The position numbers and the translations under genes are program-made. Shown one piece after another: positions 33,079-39,712 of a stretch of DNA of 39,712 nucleotides (position 1 is the stretch's first letter; each line of letters starts with the position of its first letter). This DNA is from Pseudomonadales bacterium (lineage in GTDB: Bacteria > Pseudomonadota > Gammaproteobacteria > Pseudomonadales > Azotimanducaceae), in contig JAFMIA010000024.1 of NCBI GenBank assembly GCA_017854255.1, forward strand, positions 1-39,712. Direction: 5' to 3'. Under the pieces are notes generated by a model, which was not told the origin of the DNA, made no database searches, and was given only the letters and a program-made list of their open reading frames with translations.

Positions 33079-34191
33079 TCATTCTGCTTCAATAAACTCT
33101 ACCACTTCAAGGCCGAAGCCAGACAAAGCATTGTATCGGGAAGGGCTTGATAAAAGACGCATTTTGCCGACACCGAGCGCGCGTAGGATTTGTGAGCCGG
33201 CGCCGATGACGCGATAGACACCCGATTCCGCAACCGATCGATCGGCTGCCGGAATATCGGGAAACGACTGGATCTGCGCCAGTTCTTGATCGGTTTGGTA
33301 GGGTTGACCAACAATCACGAGAACGCCTTGATCTGCCGAGGCCAATGCTGCGAGCGCATCTTTCGTCGACCAGGACTGCTTAAAGCCGGGGCGGGTCGCG
33401 CCCAGAATGTCGCGTAAGGTGTTGATGGTTTGCACGCGAACCAGGCAGGGGCTCTCTGCGCTGATCGTGCCTTTGGTGAGCGCCATATGAATTGCGTCAG
33501 AGGTCGTGTCGTTATAAGTGTGCAGCTGGAAGGTGCCCGCTTCTGTGTCGATGTCGCGTACGTCGATTTCATTGACAGTCTTATCATTTAAAACCCGATA
33601 CTCGATCAGATCGGCAATTGTGCCGATGCGAATGCCATGTTTTTGGGCAAAAACCTCGAGTTCTGGCCTTTGGGCCATGGTGCCATCTTCATTCATGACT
33701 TCAACAATGACCGATGCAGCTTCGTATCCGGCCATTCGTGCAAGATCGCAACCGGCTTCGGTATGACCGGCGCGACTGAGCACGCCGCCGCGGTTTGCGA
33801 TGAGGGGGAAGATGTGGCCGGGCATCACGATGTCTTTGGGGGTGGCATTCTTGGCAACCGCCGTGCGCACGGTACGAGCTCGGTCGGCGGCAGAGATGCC
33901 GGTGGTGATGCCATCGGCGGCTTCAATTGACACGGTAAAGTTGGTTTCGTGCTGAGAGTTATTGTTGTCTACCATGAGGGGTAGTTGTAACTGGGCTGCC
34001 CGGGATTCGGTGACGGTGAGGCAGATTAGGCCGCAAGCTTCGCGGGCGAAAAACGTAATGTGGGCAGGGGTGACAACCTCCGCTGCGATGACCAAATCGC
34101 CTTCGTTTTCTCGGTCTTCATCATCCAGAATCAGCACCATTTTGCCTTGTCGGAAGTCTTCAAGGATCTCATCGGTCGTGTTGAGTTTCAC
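33079..34191 (-). CDS. ribBA: 3,4-dihydroxy-2-butanone 4-phosphate synthase with a degenerate GTP cyclohydrolase II-like domain
   Basis: A 370-residue protein. Residues 1-200 form an intact DHBP synthase: the acidic loop [10 protein letters not shown] (23-32) and [12 protein letters not shown] (140-151), with H143 as expected. It makes the four-carbon riboflavin precursor from ribulose 5-phosphate. Residues from about 205 on resemble GTP cyclohydrolase II, but the segment that should hold three zinc cysteines reads [25 protein letters not shown]; the CxDxxxSLRCDCG part is gone and no GTP-binding arginine motif is visible. The domain is therefore probably not catalytic, like the RibBX-type proteins described in other proteobacteria. 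A separate RibA should exist elsewhere. It leads the minus-strand operon with the next two genes. Confidence 0.92.
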   Translation of the reverse strand: MKLNTTDEILEDFRQGKMVLILDDEDRENEGDLVIAAEVVTPAHITFFAREACGLICLTVTESRAAQLQLPLMVDNNNSQHETNFTVSIEAADGITTGISAADRARTVRTAVAKNATPKDIVMPGHIFPLIANRGGVLSRAGHTEAGCDLARMAGYEAASVIVEVMNEDGTMAQRPELEVFAQKHGIRIGTIADLIEYRVLNDKTVNEIDVRDIDTEAGTFQLHTYNDTTSDAIHMALTKGTISAESPCLVRVQTINTLRDILGATRPGFKQSWSTKDALAALASADQGVLVIVGQPYQTDQELAQIQSFPDIPAADRSVAESGVYRVIGAGSQILRALGVGKMRLLSSPSRYNALSGFGLEVVEFIEAE

Positions 34192-34238
34192 ATTACGCTC
34201 CTAATTTCAGTTGCCAGTATATCCTAGAGCGCGGTTCG

Positions 34239-34268
34239 TTGGGCCTTTGAGGCGGTTGGCCCTATAAT
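34239..34268 (+). promoter_or_regulatory. Likely sigma-70 promoter of glcDEF
   Basis: TTGGGC (34239-34244), an 18-base spacer and TATAAT (34263-34268). Transcription would start near 34275, which rules out the TTG frame start at 34275 and supports ATG 34296 for glcD with the GGTGGG site at 34285-34290. Confidence 0.55.
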
Positions 34269-34295
34269 GCGTTATTGCACAGATGGTGGGTCAGC

Positions 34296-35747
34296 ATGCT
34301 TTCGGAGGCGATCACAAGCAGTTTACGTCAAATCGATGACCTGGAGTTGATCGAGGACCCCAGCCGTCGGAAGGTTTATGAAAGCGATGGGTTAACGGCG
34401 ATTGCGCAGATTCCGCCGTTGGTTGGGCTGCCCAATTCTTTGCAAGCCTTGCAAGAGACCCTGCGGGTTTGTCATACCCATGGGGTCCCGATGGTGGCGC
34501 GAGGAGCCGGCACGGGCCTGTCGGGTGGGGCAACGCCCTTGGCGGATGGCCTGCTGATTGGGCTTGCAAAATTCAATCGTATTCTAGAGATCGACCCCGT
34601 CAAAATGACGGCGCGGGTTGAGCCGGGCGTCACGAACCTCGCTATTTCAAAAGCGGTGGCCAGTGCGGGTTTGTTTTATGCGCCGGACCCGTCCTCCCAG
34701 ATCGCGTGCACCATTGGCGGCAATGTCGCCGAAAATTCCGGCGGCGTGCATTGCTTAAAGTATGGTTTAACCCTACACAACGTGTGCGCCTTAAAAATTA
34801 TGCTGGCCGATGGGGAAGTGCTGAGCCTGGGTGGTACCGGTCTTTGGGAAGATGGCCTTGATCTGCTCGCGCTCTTGCATGGCTCGGAAGGCCTGCTTGG
34901 GCTGGTGATCGAGGTCACCGTTGCGCTTCGGCCCCTGCCGGAAGCAGTGACCGTGCTGATGGCGGGGTTTAGTGATACCAATGCGGCTGCCAACGCCGTG
35001 AGCGCCGTGATTCAAGCGGGCGTGCTGCCGGCGGGACTTGAGATGATGGATCGGCTGGCGATTCAGGCGGCCGAAGATTTTGTGCACGCCGGCTATCCTT
35101 TAGAGGCCGAAGCCTTGCTGCTGTGCGAGCTTGATGGGAGCGGGGCGGAAATTGCAGCCCTCAGCACGGCAGTTCAAGGCGTGCTGCAAGCGGCCGGGGC
35201 GCAATCCTTGGTTGAAGCCAGTGATGCAGCGGCTCGCGCCCGGTTGTGGTTGGGCCGTAAAGCGGCGTTTCCTGCCGTTGGCCGCATCGCGCCGGACTAC
35301 TACTGTATGGATGGCACGATCCCCAGGCGGCATTTGGCCGAGGTCTTGGCCGCCATTGCCGATCGATCAGCGCACTATGGGTTGCCCGTGGCCAATGTAT
35401 TTCATGCCGGGGACGGGAATTTACATCCACTGATTTTGTACGATGCCAATGATTCGGATCAGTTCCAGCGGGCTGAGGCCTTTGGCGCTGATGTTCTGGC
35501 GATCTGCTTACGCTTTGGGGGCACCATTACCGGTGAGCATGGTGTGGGTTTAGAGAAAATCGACCAAATGTGCATTCAATTTACGTCCCTGGAGCTGGGG
35601 GTTTTCCATGCTGTAAAGGCGGCGTTTGATCCGTCGGGCTTGCTCAATCCGGGCAAAGCCATCCCAACGCTCAATCGGTGTGCGGAATTTGGCGCCATGC
35701 ATGTCCATCAGGGTGCTGAAAAGCATTCAGAGCTGCCGAGGTTTTAA
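34296..35747 (+). CDS. glcD: Glycolate oxidase FAD-binding subunit
   Basis: A 483-residue FAD-linked oxidase. The PCMH-type FAD domain is clear: PMVARGAGTGLSGGATPLADG near residues 67-90, then RVEPGVTN and CTIGGNVAENSGGVHCLKYG. The C-terminal catalytic domain has NVFHAGDGNLHPL and GGTITGEHGVGLEKI, with the histidines that contact substrate. GlcD oxidises glycolate (or a similar 2-hydroxy acid) to the 2-keto acid. The gene is followed by glcE after 1 base and by glcF, the standard order. No GlcC regulator is next to it. A closely related D-lactate dehydrogenase cannot be fully excluded by sequence, but the DEF arrangement favours glycolate oxidase. Confidence 0.93.
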   Translation: MLSEAITSSLRQIDDLELIEDPSRRKVYESDGLTAIAQIPPLVGLPNSLQALQETLRVCHTHGVPMVARGAGTGLSGGATPLADGLLIGLAKFNRILEIDPVKMTARVEPGVTNLAISKAVASAGLFYAPDPSSQIACTIGGNVAENSGGVHCLKYGLTLHNVCALKIMLADGEVLSLGGTGLWEDGLDLLALLHGSEGLLGLVIEVTVALRPLPEAVTVLMAGFSDTNAAANAVSAVIQAGVLPAGLEMMDRLAIQAAEDFVHAGYPLEAEALLLCELDGSGAEIAALSTAVQGVLQAAGAQSLVEASDAAARARLWLGRKAAFPAVGRIAPDYYCMDGTIPRRHLAEVLAAIADRSAHYGLPVANVFHAGDGNLHPLILYDANDSDQFQRAEAFGADVLAICLRFGGTITGEHGVGLEKIDQMCIQFTSLELGVFHAVKAAFDPSGLLNPGKAIPTLNRCAEFGAMHVHQGAEKHSELPRF

Positions 35748-35748
35748 G

Positions 35749-36777
35749 ATGGATCAGAGTGACGCCTTACAACGCGTTGTGCGCGCGGCAATTCGTCAGA
35801 GGCAGGTGGTCCAGCCGGGTGGCGGCGGCACCAAGGGGTTCCTGCACCCGGCCGCGACGGATGCGGTGTTGGTCTCCACCGCCGAGCATGATGGGATACT
35901 GCATTACCATCCGGATGAGCTGGTGATTCGCGTACGATCCGGCACGCGCCTGGTTGAGCTACAAGAGACCTTACGCGAGGCCGGGCAGTATTTGCCCTGC
36001 GAGCCCCCGAGCTTTGGTTCAGCGGGAACGGTTGGCGGGATGGTGGCGGCCGGGTTGGCAGGGCCTAGCCGGCCGTATGTCGGCGGCGTTCGGGACTATG
36101 TGTTGGGTATGAAGCTGATATTGCCCAGCGGTGAGATCGCCGCTTTCGGCGGAGACGTTATGAAAAACGTCGCGGGCTACGATATCACGCGACTCAATGT
36201 TGGCGCCCGTGGGAGCTTGGGGCTGATGCTCGAGGTCGCGTTAAAGGTACTGCCAATACCCGAGGTCGTGCAGGTTTACGGTCTAGTGTGTGATCCAAGT
36301 CTTGCCCAACAGCACATGTTAGCGCAGCGCAGGCTCGCGGGCTTAAGCGCGAGTGCCTATTGTGATGGCGCGCTTCTTGTGCGCTACCAAGGCAGCGAGC
36401 AGGCCAAGCCCACATTTGAACAGGCCCTGGGCCAAGGGTTTCAGCCAGTACCCAACACCGGTCTTGCGGCGGTGCGGGATTTGAGCTTTGCGCATACCGG
36501 GCACTTATGGCGCTGGGATGGCGCGGTGGATGCGCCCGTCAGCGGTCAGCTGGTGGCTATGGATTGGGGCGGCGCTCTGCGGTGGTTCGCCTCGGATGCG
36601 GCGCCTCTTGGTGCAGCGGATGGGGGCGTGATTACCTGGTTCAAGCAAGGCGAAGGCGCCTTGCCGGGCTTAACTGAGCGAGCCGATGGCGTTGGCCTGC
36701 TGCAGCAGCGGGTGAAGTCCGCGCTCGACCCCAATGGAGCCTTTATTGGTTATCCCGGTTTGAGGCCAGTGTCATGA
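35749..36777 (+). CDS. glcE: Glycolate oxidase FAD-binding subunit E
   Basis: A 342-residue protein with the FAD-binding PCMH domain and a reduced C-terminal part. Key segments are VVQPGGGGTKGFLH (23-36), FGSAGTVGGMVAAGLAGPSRPYVGGVRDYVLG (a Gly-rich FAD contact) and FGGDVMKNVAGYDITRLNVGARGSLG. GlcE is needed together with GlcD and GlcF for activity. The frame is open upstream to 35626, but ATG 35749 sits directly after the glcD stop with a GAGG site. The stop overlaps glcF by 4 bases (ATGA), indicating translational coupling. Confidence 0.93.
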   Translation: MDQSDALQRVVRAAIRQRQVVQPGGGGTKGFLHPAATDAVLVSTAEHDGILHYHPDELVIRVRSGTRLVELQETLREAGQYLPCEPPSFGSAGTVGGMVAAGLAGPSRPYVGGVRDYVLGMKLILPSGEIAAFGGDVMKNVAGYDITRLNVGARGSLGLMLEVALKVLPIPEVVQVYGLVCDPSLAQQHMLAQRRLAGLSASAYCDGALLVRYQGSEQAKPTFEQALGQGFQPVPNTGLAAVRDLSFAHTGHLWRWDGAVDAPVSGQLVAMDWGGALRWFASDAAPLGAADGGVITWFKQGEGALPGLTERADGVGLLQQRVKSALDPNGAFIGYPGLRPVS

Positions 36778-38018
36778 AAACAAACCTTGATCCGAATTTT
36801 TTGGCGCCGGCTGATCTTGCGCGCGCGGACACGATTTTAAGAAGCTGCGTGCATTGCGGGTTTTGCACCGATGGGTGTCCAACCTATCAATTACTGGGTG
36901 ATGAAAACGACAGTCCGCGGGGGCGTATTTATCTCATTAAAGACATGTTCGAGACCGGGCAGGTAAATGCGGCTCAGGTCACCCATTTAGACCGCTGTTT
37001 ATCCTGCCGGAACTGTGAAACCAATTGCCCCTCTGGCGTGGCCTATACGGATTTACTGGATATTGCTCGCGGCGCCATCGAGCAGCAACAGACCAGACGC
37101 GTGACCAGCCGAGTCGGGCGCTGGTTGTTGCGTCGCGGCTTAGGGTTGCCGAGATTATTAGCTGCGGCTTTTAGTCTCGCGCGCCAAATGGGTCGTTGGC
37201 CAGGATTGGCCAAACGCCTGCCGGTTCGACTTTCTCAAAAGCGGTCATCGGGCTCGGTGGTCATCACGCAGCCAACCCCACAGAAGGTGTTACTCCTGGC
37301 CGGTTGTGTGCAGCAAGCCGCTACCCCCAACGTGAACCTTGCCGTTGAACAACTGCTGGCGGTTTCCGGCGTTGAGGTTGTGCGGGTCGCGAAAGAGTCT
37401 TGCTGTGGCGCGCTCAACTATCATTTGGGTGACCATGCAGCCGGTCTTGCTGATATGCGGCGCCTGCTGCACACGCTTGATGCTGCAGGACCAGACGCTG
37501 CGCCCATTGTGTCGAGCGCCAGCGGTTGCGGTGTTACCCTAAAAGATTATCCCAGCCATTTTCCAGTCGGTGATCCGGATCATGAACTGGCCCATCGAAT
37601 CGCGGCTCGCATGGTGGATGTGGTTGAGCTATTTAATGATCACACGATTAAGGCCGCGCCGATGCGGGTTGCTGTGCATACGCCCTGCACGCTAAGCAGT
37701 GGACAACAGCTGGTCACCAATGTGGCGGATGTTTTGACTCGGGCAGGGATCGACGTCGTCGCATTGGGGCCCCATTTGGCCTGTTGTGGCTCGGCCGGAA
37801 CCTATTCGGTGCTGCAACCTAAATTAGCGAGGGCGTTACAAGCGAAGATGGTCACAGCGCTGACGACGCATTCGCCGGAGGTGATCGTGACGGCCAACAT
37901 TGGCTGTCAAATGCATCTGGGCGCGGGAACAGACGTTCCTGTTCTGCATTGGGCAGAATTGTTGTGGCAGCAGCATGAAGCGCTTTTGGCAGCCCCTGAT
38001 TTGGTCCCGGACCGGTAG
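36774..38018 (+). CDS. glcF: Glycolate oxidase iron-sulfur subunit
   Basis: A 414-residue protein. Two N-terminal 4Fe-4S motifs are intact: CVHCGFCTDGCP (C25, C28, C31, C35) and CLSCRNCETNCP (C75, C78, C81, C85). Two CCG-type domains follow, marked by LLAGCVQQAATPNVN with ESCCGALNYHLGD, and then TPCTLSSGQQ with LACCGSAGTYSV; these bind a further cluster or mediate contacts with heterodisulfide-reductase-like proteins. It moves electrons from the FAD subunits to the membrane quinone pool. It overlaps glcE by 4 bases. It converges on the DUF1330 gene. Confidence 0.94.
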   Translation: MKTNLDPNFLAPADLARADTILRSCVHCGFCTDGCPTYQLLGDENDSPRGRIYLIKDMFETGQVNAAQVTHLDRCLSCRNCETNCPSGVAYTDLLDIARGAIEQQQTRRVTSRVGRWLLRRGLGLPRLLAAAFSLARQMGRWPGLAKRLPVRLSQKRSSGSVVITQPTPQKVLLLAGCVQQAATPNVNLAVEQLLAVSGVEVVRVAKESCCGALNYHLGDHAAGLADMRRLLHTLDAAGPDAAPIVSSASGCGVTLKDYPSHFPVGDPDHELAHRIAARMVDVVELFNDHTIKAAPMRVAVHTPCTLSSGQQLVTNVADVLTRAGIDVVALGPHLACCGSAGTYSVLQPKLARALQAKMVTALTTHSPEVIVTANIGCQMHLGAGTDVPVLHWAELLWQQHEALLAAPDLVPDR

Positions 38019-38050
38019 TGCGGCCGTTCTGGGCTGATGCGCCTGCCGAT

Positions 38051-38341
38051 CTACCCTAAGCCGTGAACCAATATCACGTTGCCCTCGCTGCCCGCTAGGC
38101 GGTGCTGCATGAGGCTTTGATAGTCATCCGAGTGATACCAAGCCTGGGCCTTGGCCTCTGACTCAAAACGTAGAATCACTTGCCGTTGGCCCTTGGTTGC
38201 GCCCTCAAGGGCACAGGCTTGTTCATCAACGGCTAAAATCTCGCCCTCAAACGCCAGCAAAATGGCCATAAAGCCAGCTTCGTACTCGGCGTAGCGCGCC
38301 CGATCGGTGATGAGAATATCCGCAACAACGTAACAAGCCAT
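38051..38341 (-). CDS. DUF1330 family protein
   Basis: A 96-residue protein with the DUF1330 layout: MACYVVADILITDRARYAEYEAGFMAI at the N-terminus, GATKGQRQVILRFESEAKAQAWYHSDDYQSL in the middle, and a C-terminal strand. The fold is ferredoxin-like (dimeric alpha+beta barrel), as in ABM proteins; no catalytic function is established. The ATG at 38341 follows the transcarbamylase-like gene stop by 8 bases on the same strand, so the two form an operon. A functional link with the transcarbamylase is possible but unproven. Confidence 0.85.
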   Translation of the reverse strand: MACYVVADILITDRARYAEYEAGFMAILLAFEGEILAVDEQACALEGATKGQRQVILRFESEAKAQAWYHSDDYQSLMQHRLAGSEGNVILVHGLG

Positions 38342-38349
38342 GCTGATCC

Positions 38350-39279
38350 TTAGGTATTGGCGACGAGTAGCCAATACAGCAAACCCTTTTGGGCGTGCAG
38401 ACGGTTGGCCGCTTGGTCAAAAATGATGGAACGCGGATCACGCACCGCGACTTCGGTAATTTCATAATCATTGTGAATCGGCATGTCGTGCATGATTTTT
38501 AGTTCATGACCGGCGACAAGATCGGAATTGATCTGAAAACGCTGCATTTGCGCAACCAAAGCCGTTTTTTCGGCATGCTTGGTTGGATCATTAAAATACT
38601 GCATGTCGATCCAGGTATCGGTGTAGATAAAATCAGCGCTGGCGATGGCGTCGCGAGGGTCCTCGACGCGCTGAATGCTTGGGTTATCCATGATCATCGC
38701 TTGCAAATCGGCATCAAAGCTTTCTTGCGTCTCCTCGGGTTCAGGCGTTGCCAAGGTCAGTGAAAACCCAAGCCGGTCGGCCATCAAAACCAACGAATTC
38801 GAAACATTGTTTTGAACCCCTGTGTACAAAAGATGCAGCGCCCCGAGCGGTTTGTCGCTGTGCTCGGTCATGGTGAGCACATCGGTTAAGGCTTGGCAGG
38901 GATGATAGCGCTCGCAGCAGCCGTTAATCATCGGAACTTGGCTGGCCGCAGCCATGGTCAGAAAATCGCTGTTGTGGAGGAGTCTCGCCATGATGACTTG
39001 GACGTTGCGCGACAAGTATTCGATCTCGTAGGCGAGATCCGTCAGAATAAAGTTCGAGCTTTGCCAATCCAGGAACAGGGCGTGGCCACCGAGTTCGGTC
39101 ATCGCCACCTCAAAGGATACGCGCGTTCGAGTGCTCGTTTTTTGAAATAACATGGCCAGGCTTTGGTTTGACAGCGCCGAGCGAAAGTCATTGGGATTGG
39201 CTTTAATGGCGCGCGCCCAAGACAAAATTTCCGTTAGGTCTTGGGTGGAAAAATCTTTTAAATGATTAACATGTGGCAT
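38350..39279 (-). CDS. Aspartate/ornithine carbamoyltransferase-family protein with a non-canonical HDMP active-site loop
   Basis: A 309-residue protein of the transcarbamylase fold. The carbamoyl-phosphate motif is intact: KTSTRTRVSFE with STRTR at 49-53, and HPCQALTDVLTM (126-137) is the HPxQ motif. FDQAANRLHAQKGLLYWLL closes the C-terminus. The substrate side differs: ornithine carbamoyltransferases have HCLP and aspartate carbamoyltransferases HPLP, but here it is MHDMPIH (H264, D265, M266, P267). The ornithine-binding DxxxSMG loop reads DTWIDMQ (221-227). It should use carbamoyl phosphate with an amino acceptor that I cannot name. GGAG before the ATG at 39279 supports this start rather than a TTG at 39291. 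It is followed by a DUF1330 gene. Confidence 0.85.
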   Translation of the reverse strand: MPHVNHLKDFSTQDLTEILSWARAIKANPNDFRSALSNQSLAMLFQKTSTRTRVSFEVAMTELGGHALFLDWQSSNFILTDLAYEIEYLSRNVQVIMARLLHNSDFLTMAAASQVPMINGCCERYHPCQALTDVLTMTEHSDKPLGALHLLYTGVQNNVSNSLVLMADRLGFSLTLATPEPEETQESFDADLQAMIMDNPSIQRVEDPRDAIASADFIYTDTWIDMQYFNDPTKHAEKTALVAQMQRFQINSDLVAGHELKIMHDMPIHNDYEITEVAVRDPRSIIFDQAANRLHAQKGLLYWLLVANT

Positions 39280-39521
39280 GCTGGGCTCCAAGCCTCGTTT
39301 GGTTTGAGAGGCAGTGTATGAAGCTGCGAAAGTCTAGGTGAGATTCTGGGGTTTGTCTATTTTGGATTGCAATCGGCGGGCTGTGATCCGCTGAGATTGA
39401 GCAAGGCTCAAGGTCGTTATTAAAGCGAGGCAGGCGCATCCAGGCAGCCTTTGGCGAAAAGCACTACGCCTGGTAATGAGCAGTGGTGTGGCCCGCGCAC
39501 TGCGTGAAGTTAGGATTTGGT

Positions 39522-39537
39522 CTTTAAAGCTTTAAAG
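39522..39537. promoter_or_regulatory. 16-base perfect palindrome overlapping the SRAP ribosome binding site
   Basis: CTTTAAAGCTTTAAAG is a perfect palindrome (and tandem repeat of CTTTAAAG). Its last bases merge into the AGGAGG (39536-39541) of the SRAP gene. It could be an operator that also masks the ribosome binding site. It does not match the LexA box CTGT-N8-ACAG. Confidence 0.4.
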
Positions 39538-39547
39538 GAGGTTTGGC

Positions 39548-39712
39548 ATGTGCGGCCGGTTAAATGTCATTGACGCGCCCATTGTTGCGTTCTTAGCGGA
39601 ATTTTTGGGCGAGGTGCCTTTTGTCGAATCCCGCGGCAATGTCGCGCCGACCGAGCCTGTGCTGGCGCTGCGCGCGGAAACCTCCGGCTATAACGCCGCG
39701 TTAATGCGCTGG
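39548..39712 (+). CDS. SOS response-associated peptidase (SRAP/YedK family), N-terminal part
   Basis: 55 codons are visible before the window ends. The protein begins MCGRLN, the invariant SRAP opening: after Met removal Cys2 forms a thiazolidine cross-link with abasic sites in single-stranded DNA and shields them. The stretch NVAPTEPVLAL is the next family motif (usually RYNIAPTQ). AGGAGG lies 6 bases before the ATG. Only the N-terminal quarter can be checked; the rest of the active site (Asn, Glu, His) lies beyond the window. Confidence 0.88.
   Translation, partial: MCGRLNVIDAPIVAFLAEFLGEVPFVESRGNVAPTEPVLALRAETSGYNAALMRW

Noticed and set aside
1-39712. tRNA, rRNA, CRISPR, prophage or integron elements
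   Set aside because: Read for T-arm/acceptor patterns, spaced repeats and phage genes; none was found.

Overview
The window reads as a chromosome segment of a free-living, aerobic, heterotrophic proteobacterium, most likely a gammaproteobacterium and possibly marine. This is inferred from gene content: MdlAB-type exporters, a RAYT with a C-terminal helix-turn-helix, a TonB2-type ExbD, split-alpha proton transhydrogenase, a TRAP transporter and GlcDEF. No rRNA, tRNA, CRISPR array, prophage or complete insertion sequence was found. Coding density is high, and most genes begin with a visible Shine-Dalgarno sequence or a 1-14 base overlap with the gene before.

Layout. 1-4.5 kb: the 3' end of an acyl-CoA dehydrogenase with a strong terminator, then small enzymes (ABM-domain protein, exported methyltransferase-like protein, VOC protein, serine beta-lactamase-like hydrolase) and a 54-codon gene for a double-glycine leader peptide of the microcin V/class II bacteriocin type. 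4.5-7.4 kb: the pntAA-pntAB-pntB transhydrogenase operon on the minus strand. 7.7-11.4 kb: an acyl-CoA carboxyltransferase translationally coupled to a DsbD/ScsB-like disulfide reductase. 11.4-12.3 kb: a HadA/HadB-like hydratase pair. 12.6-14.8 kb: a RAYT whose expected catalytic tyrosine is a histidine, an ExbD with no ExbB beside it, and a histidine phosphatase. 15.0-18.7 kb: a four-gene TRAP operon (TatT lipoprotein, DctP, DctQ, DctM). 18.8-24.1 kb, minus strand: a heterodimeric ABC exporter whose second gene overlaps a gamma-glutamyltransferase-family gene. 24.3-27.5 kb: a glutathione transferase and a pair of dissimilar acyl-CoA dehydrogenases. 27.9-30.7 kb: an MBL-fold hydrolase and a divergent GAF/HD-GYP protein. 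31.0-34.2 kb, minus strand: ribBA with a degraded GTP cyclohydrolase II half, an unrecognised gene, and a glutamine-synthetase-family ligase. 34.3-38.0 kb: glcDEF. 38.0-39.3 kb, minus strand: a transcarbamylase-like protein with a non-canonical active-site loop, followed by a DUF1330 gene. The window ends inside an SRAP/YedK gene.

How the parts fit. Acyl-CoA chemistry recurs in four places (dehydrogenases, HadAB-like hydratase, carboxyltransferase), which suits a cell that breaks down or remodels unusual acyl or sterol-like side chains; this is inference. PntAB supplies NADPH, GlcDEF oxidises glycolate, and the TRAP system imports an organic acid or similar solute. The leading candidates for something undescribed are the orphan GG-leader peptide (4317-4481), the HDMP-loop transcarbamylase with DUF1330 (38051-39279), the unknown gene between ribBA and the GS-like ligase (32406-33038), and the HD-GYP protein with about 160 extra residues between its HD and GYP motifs.
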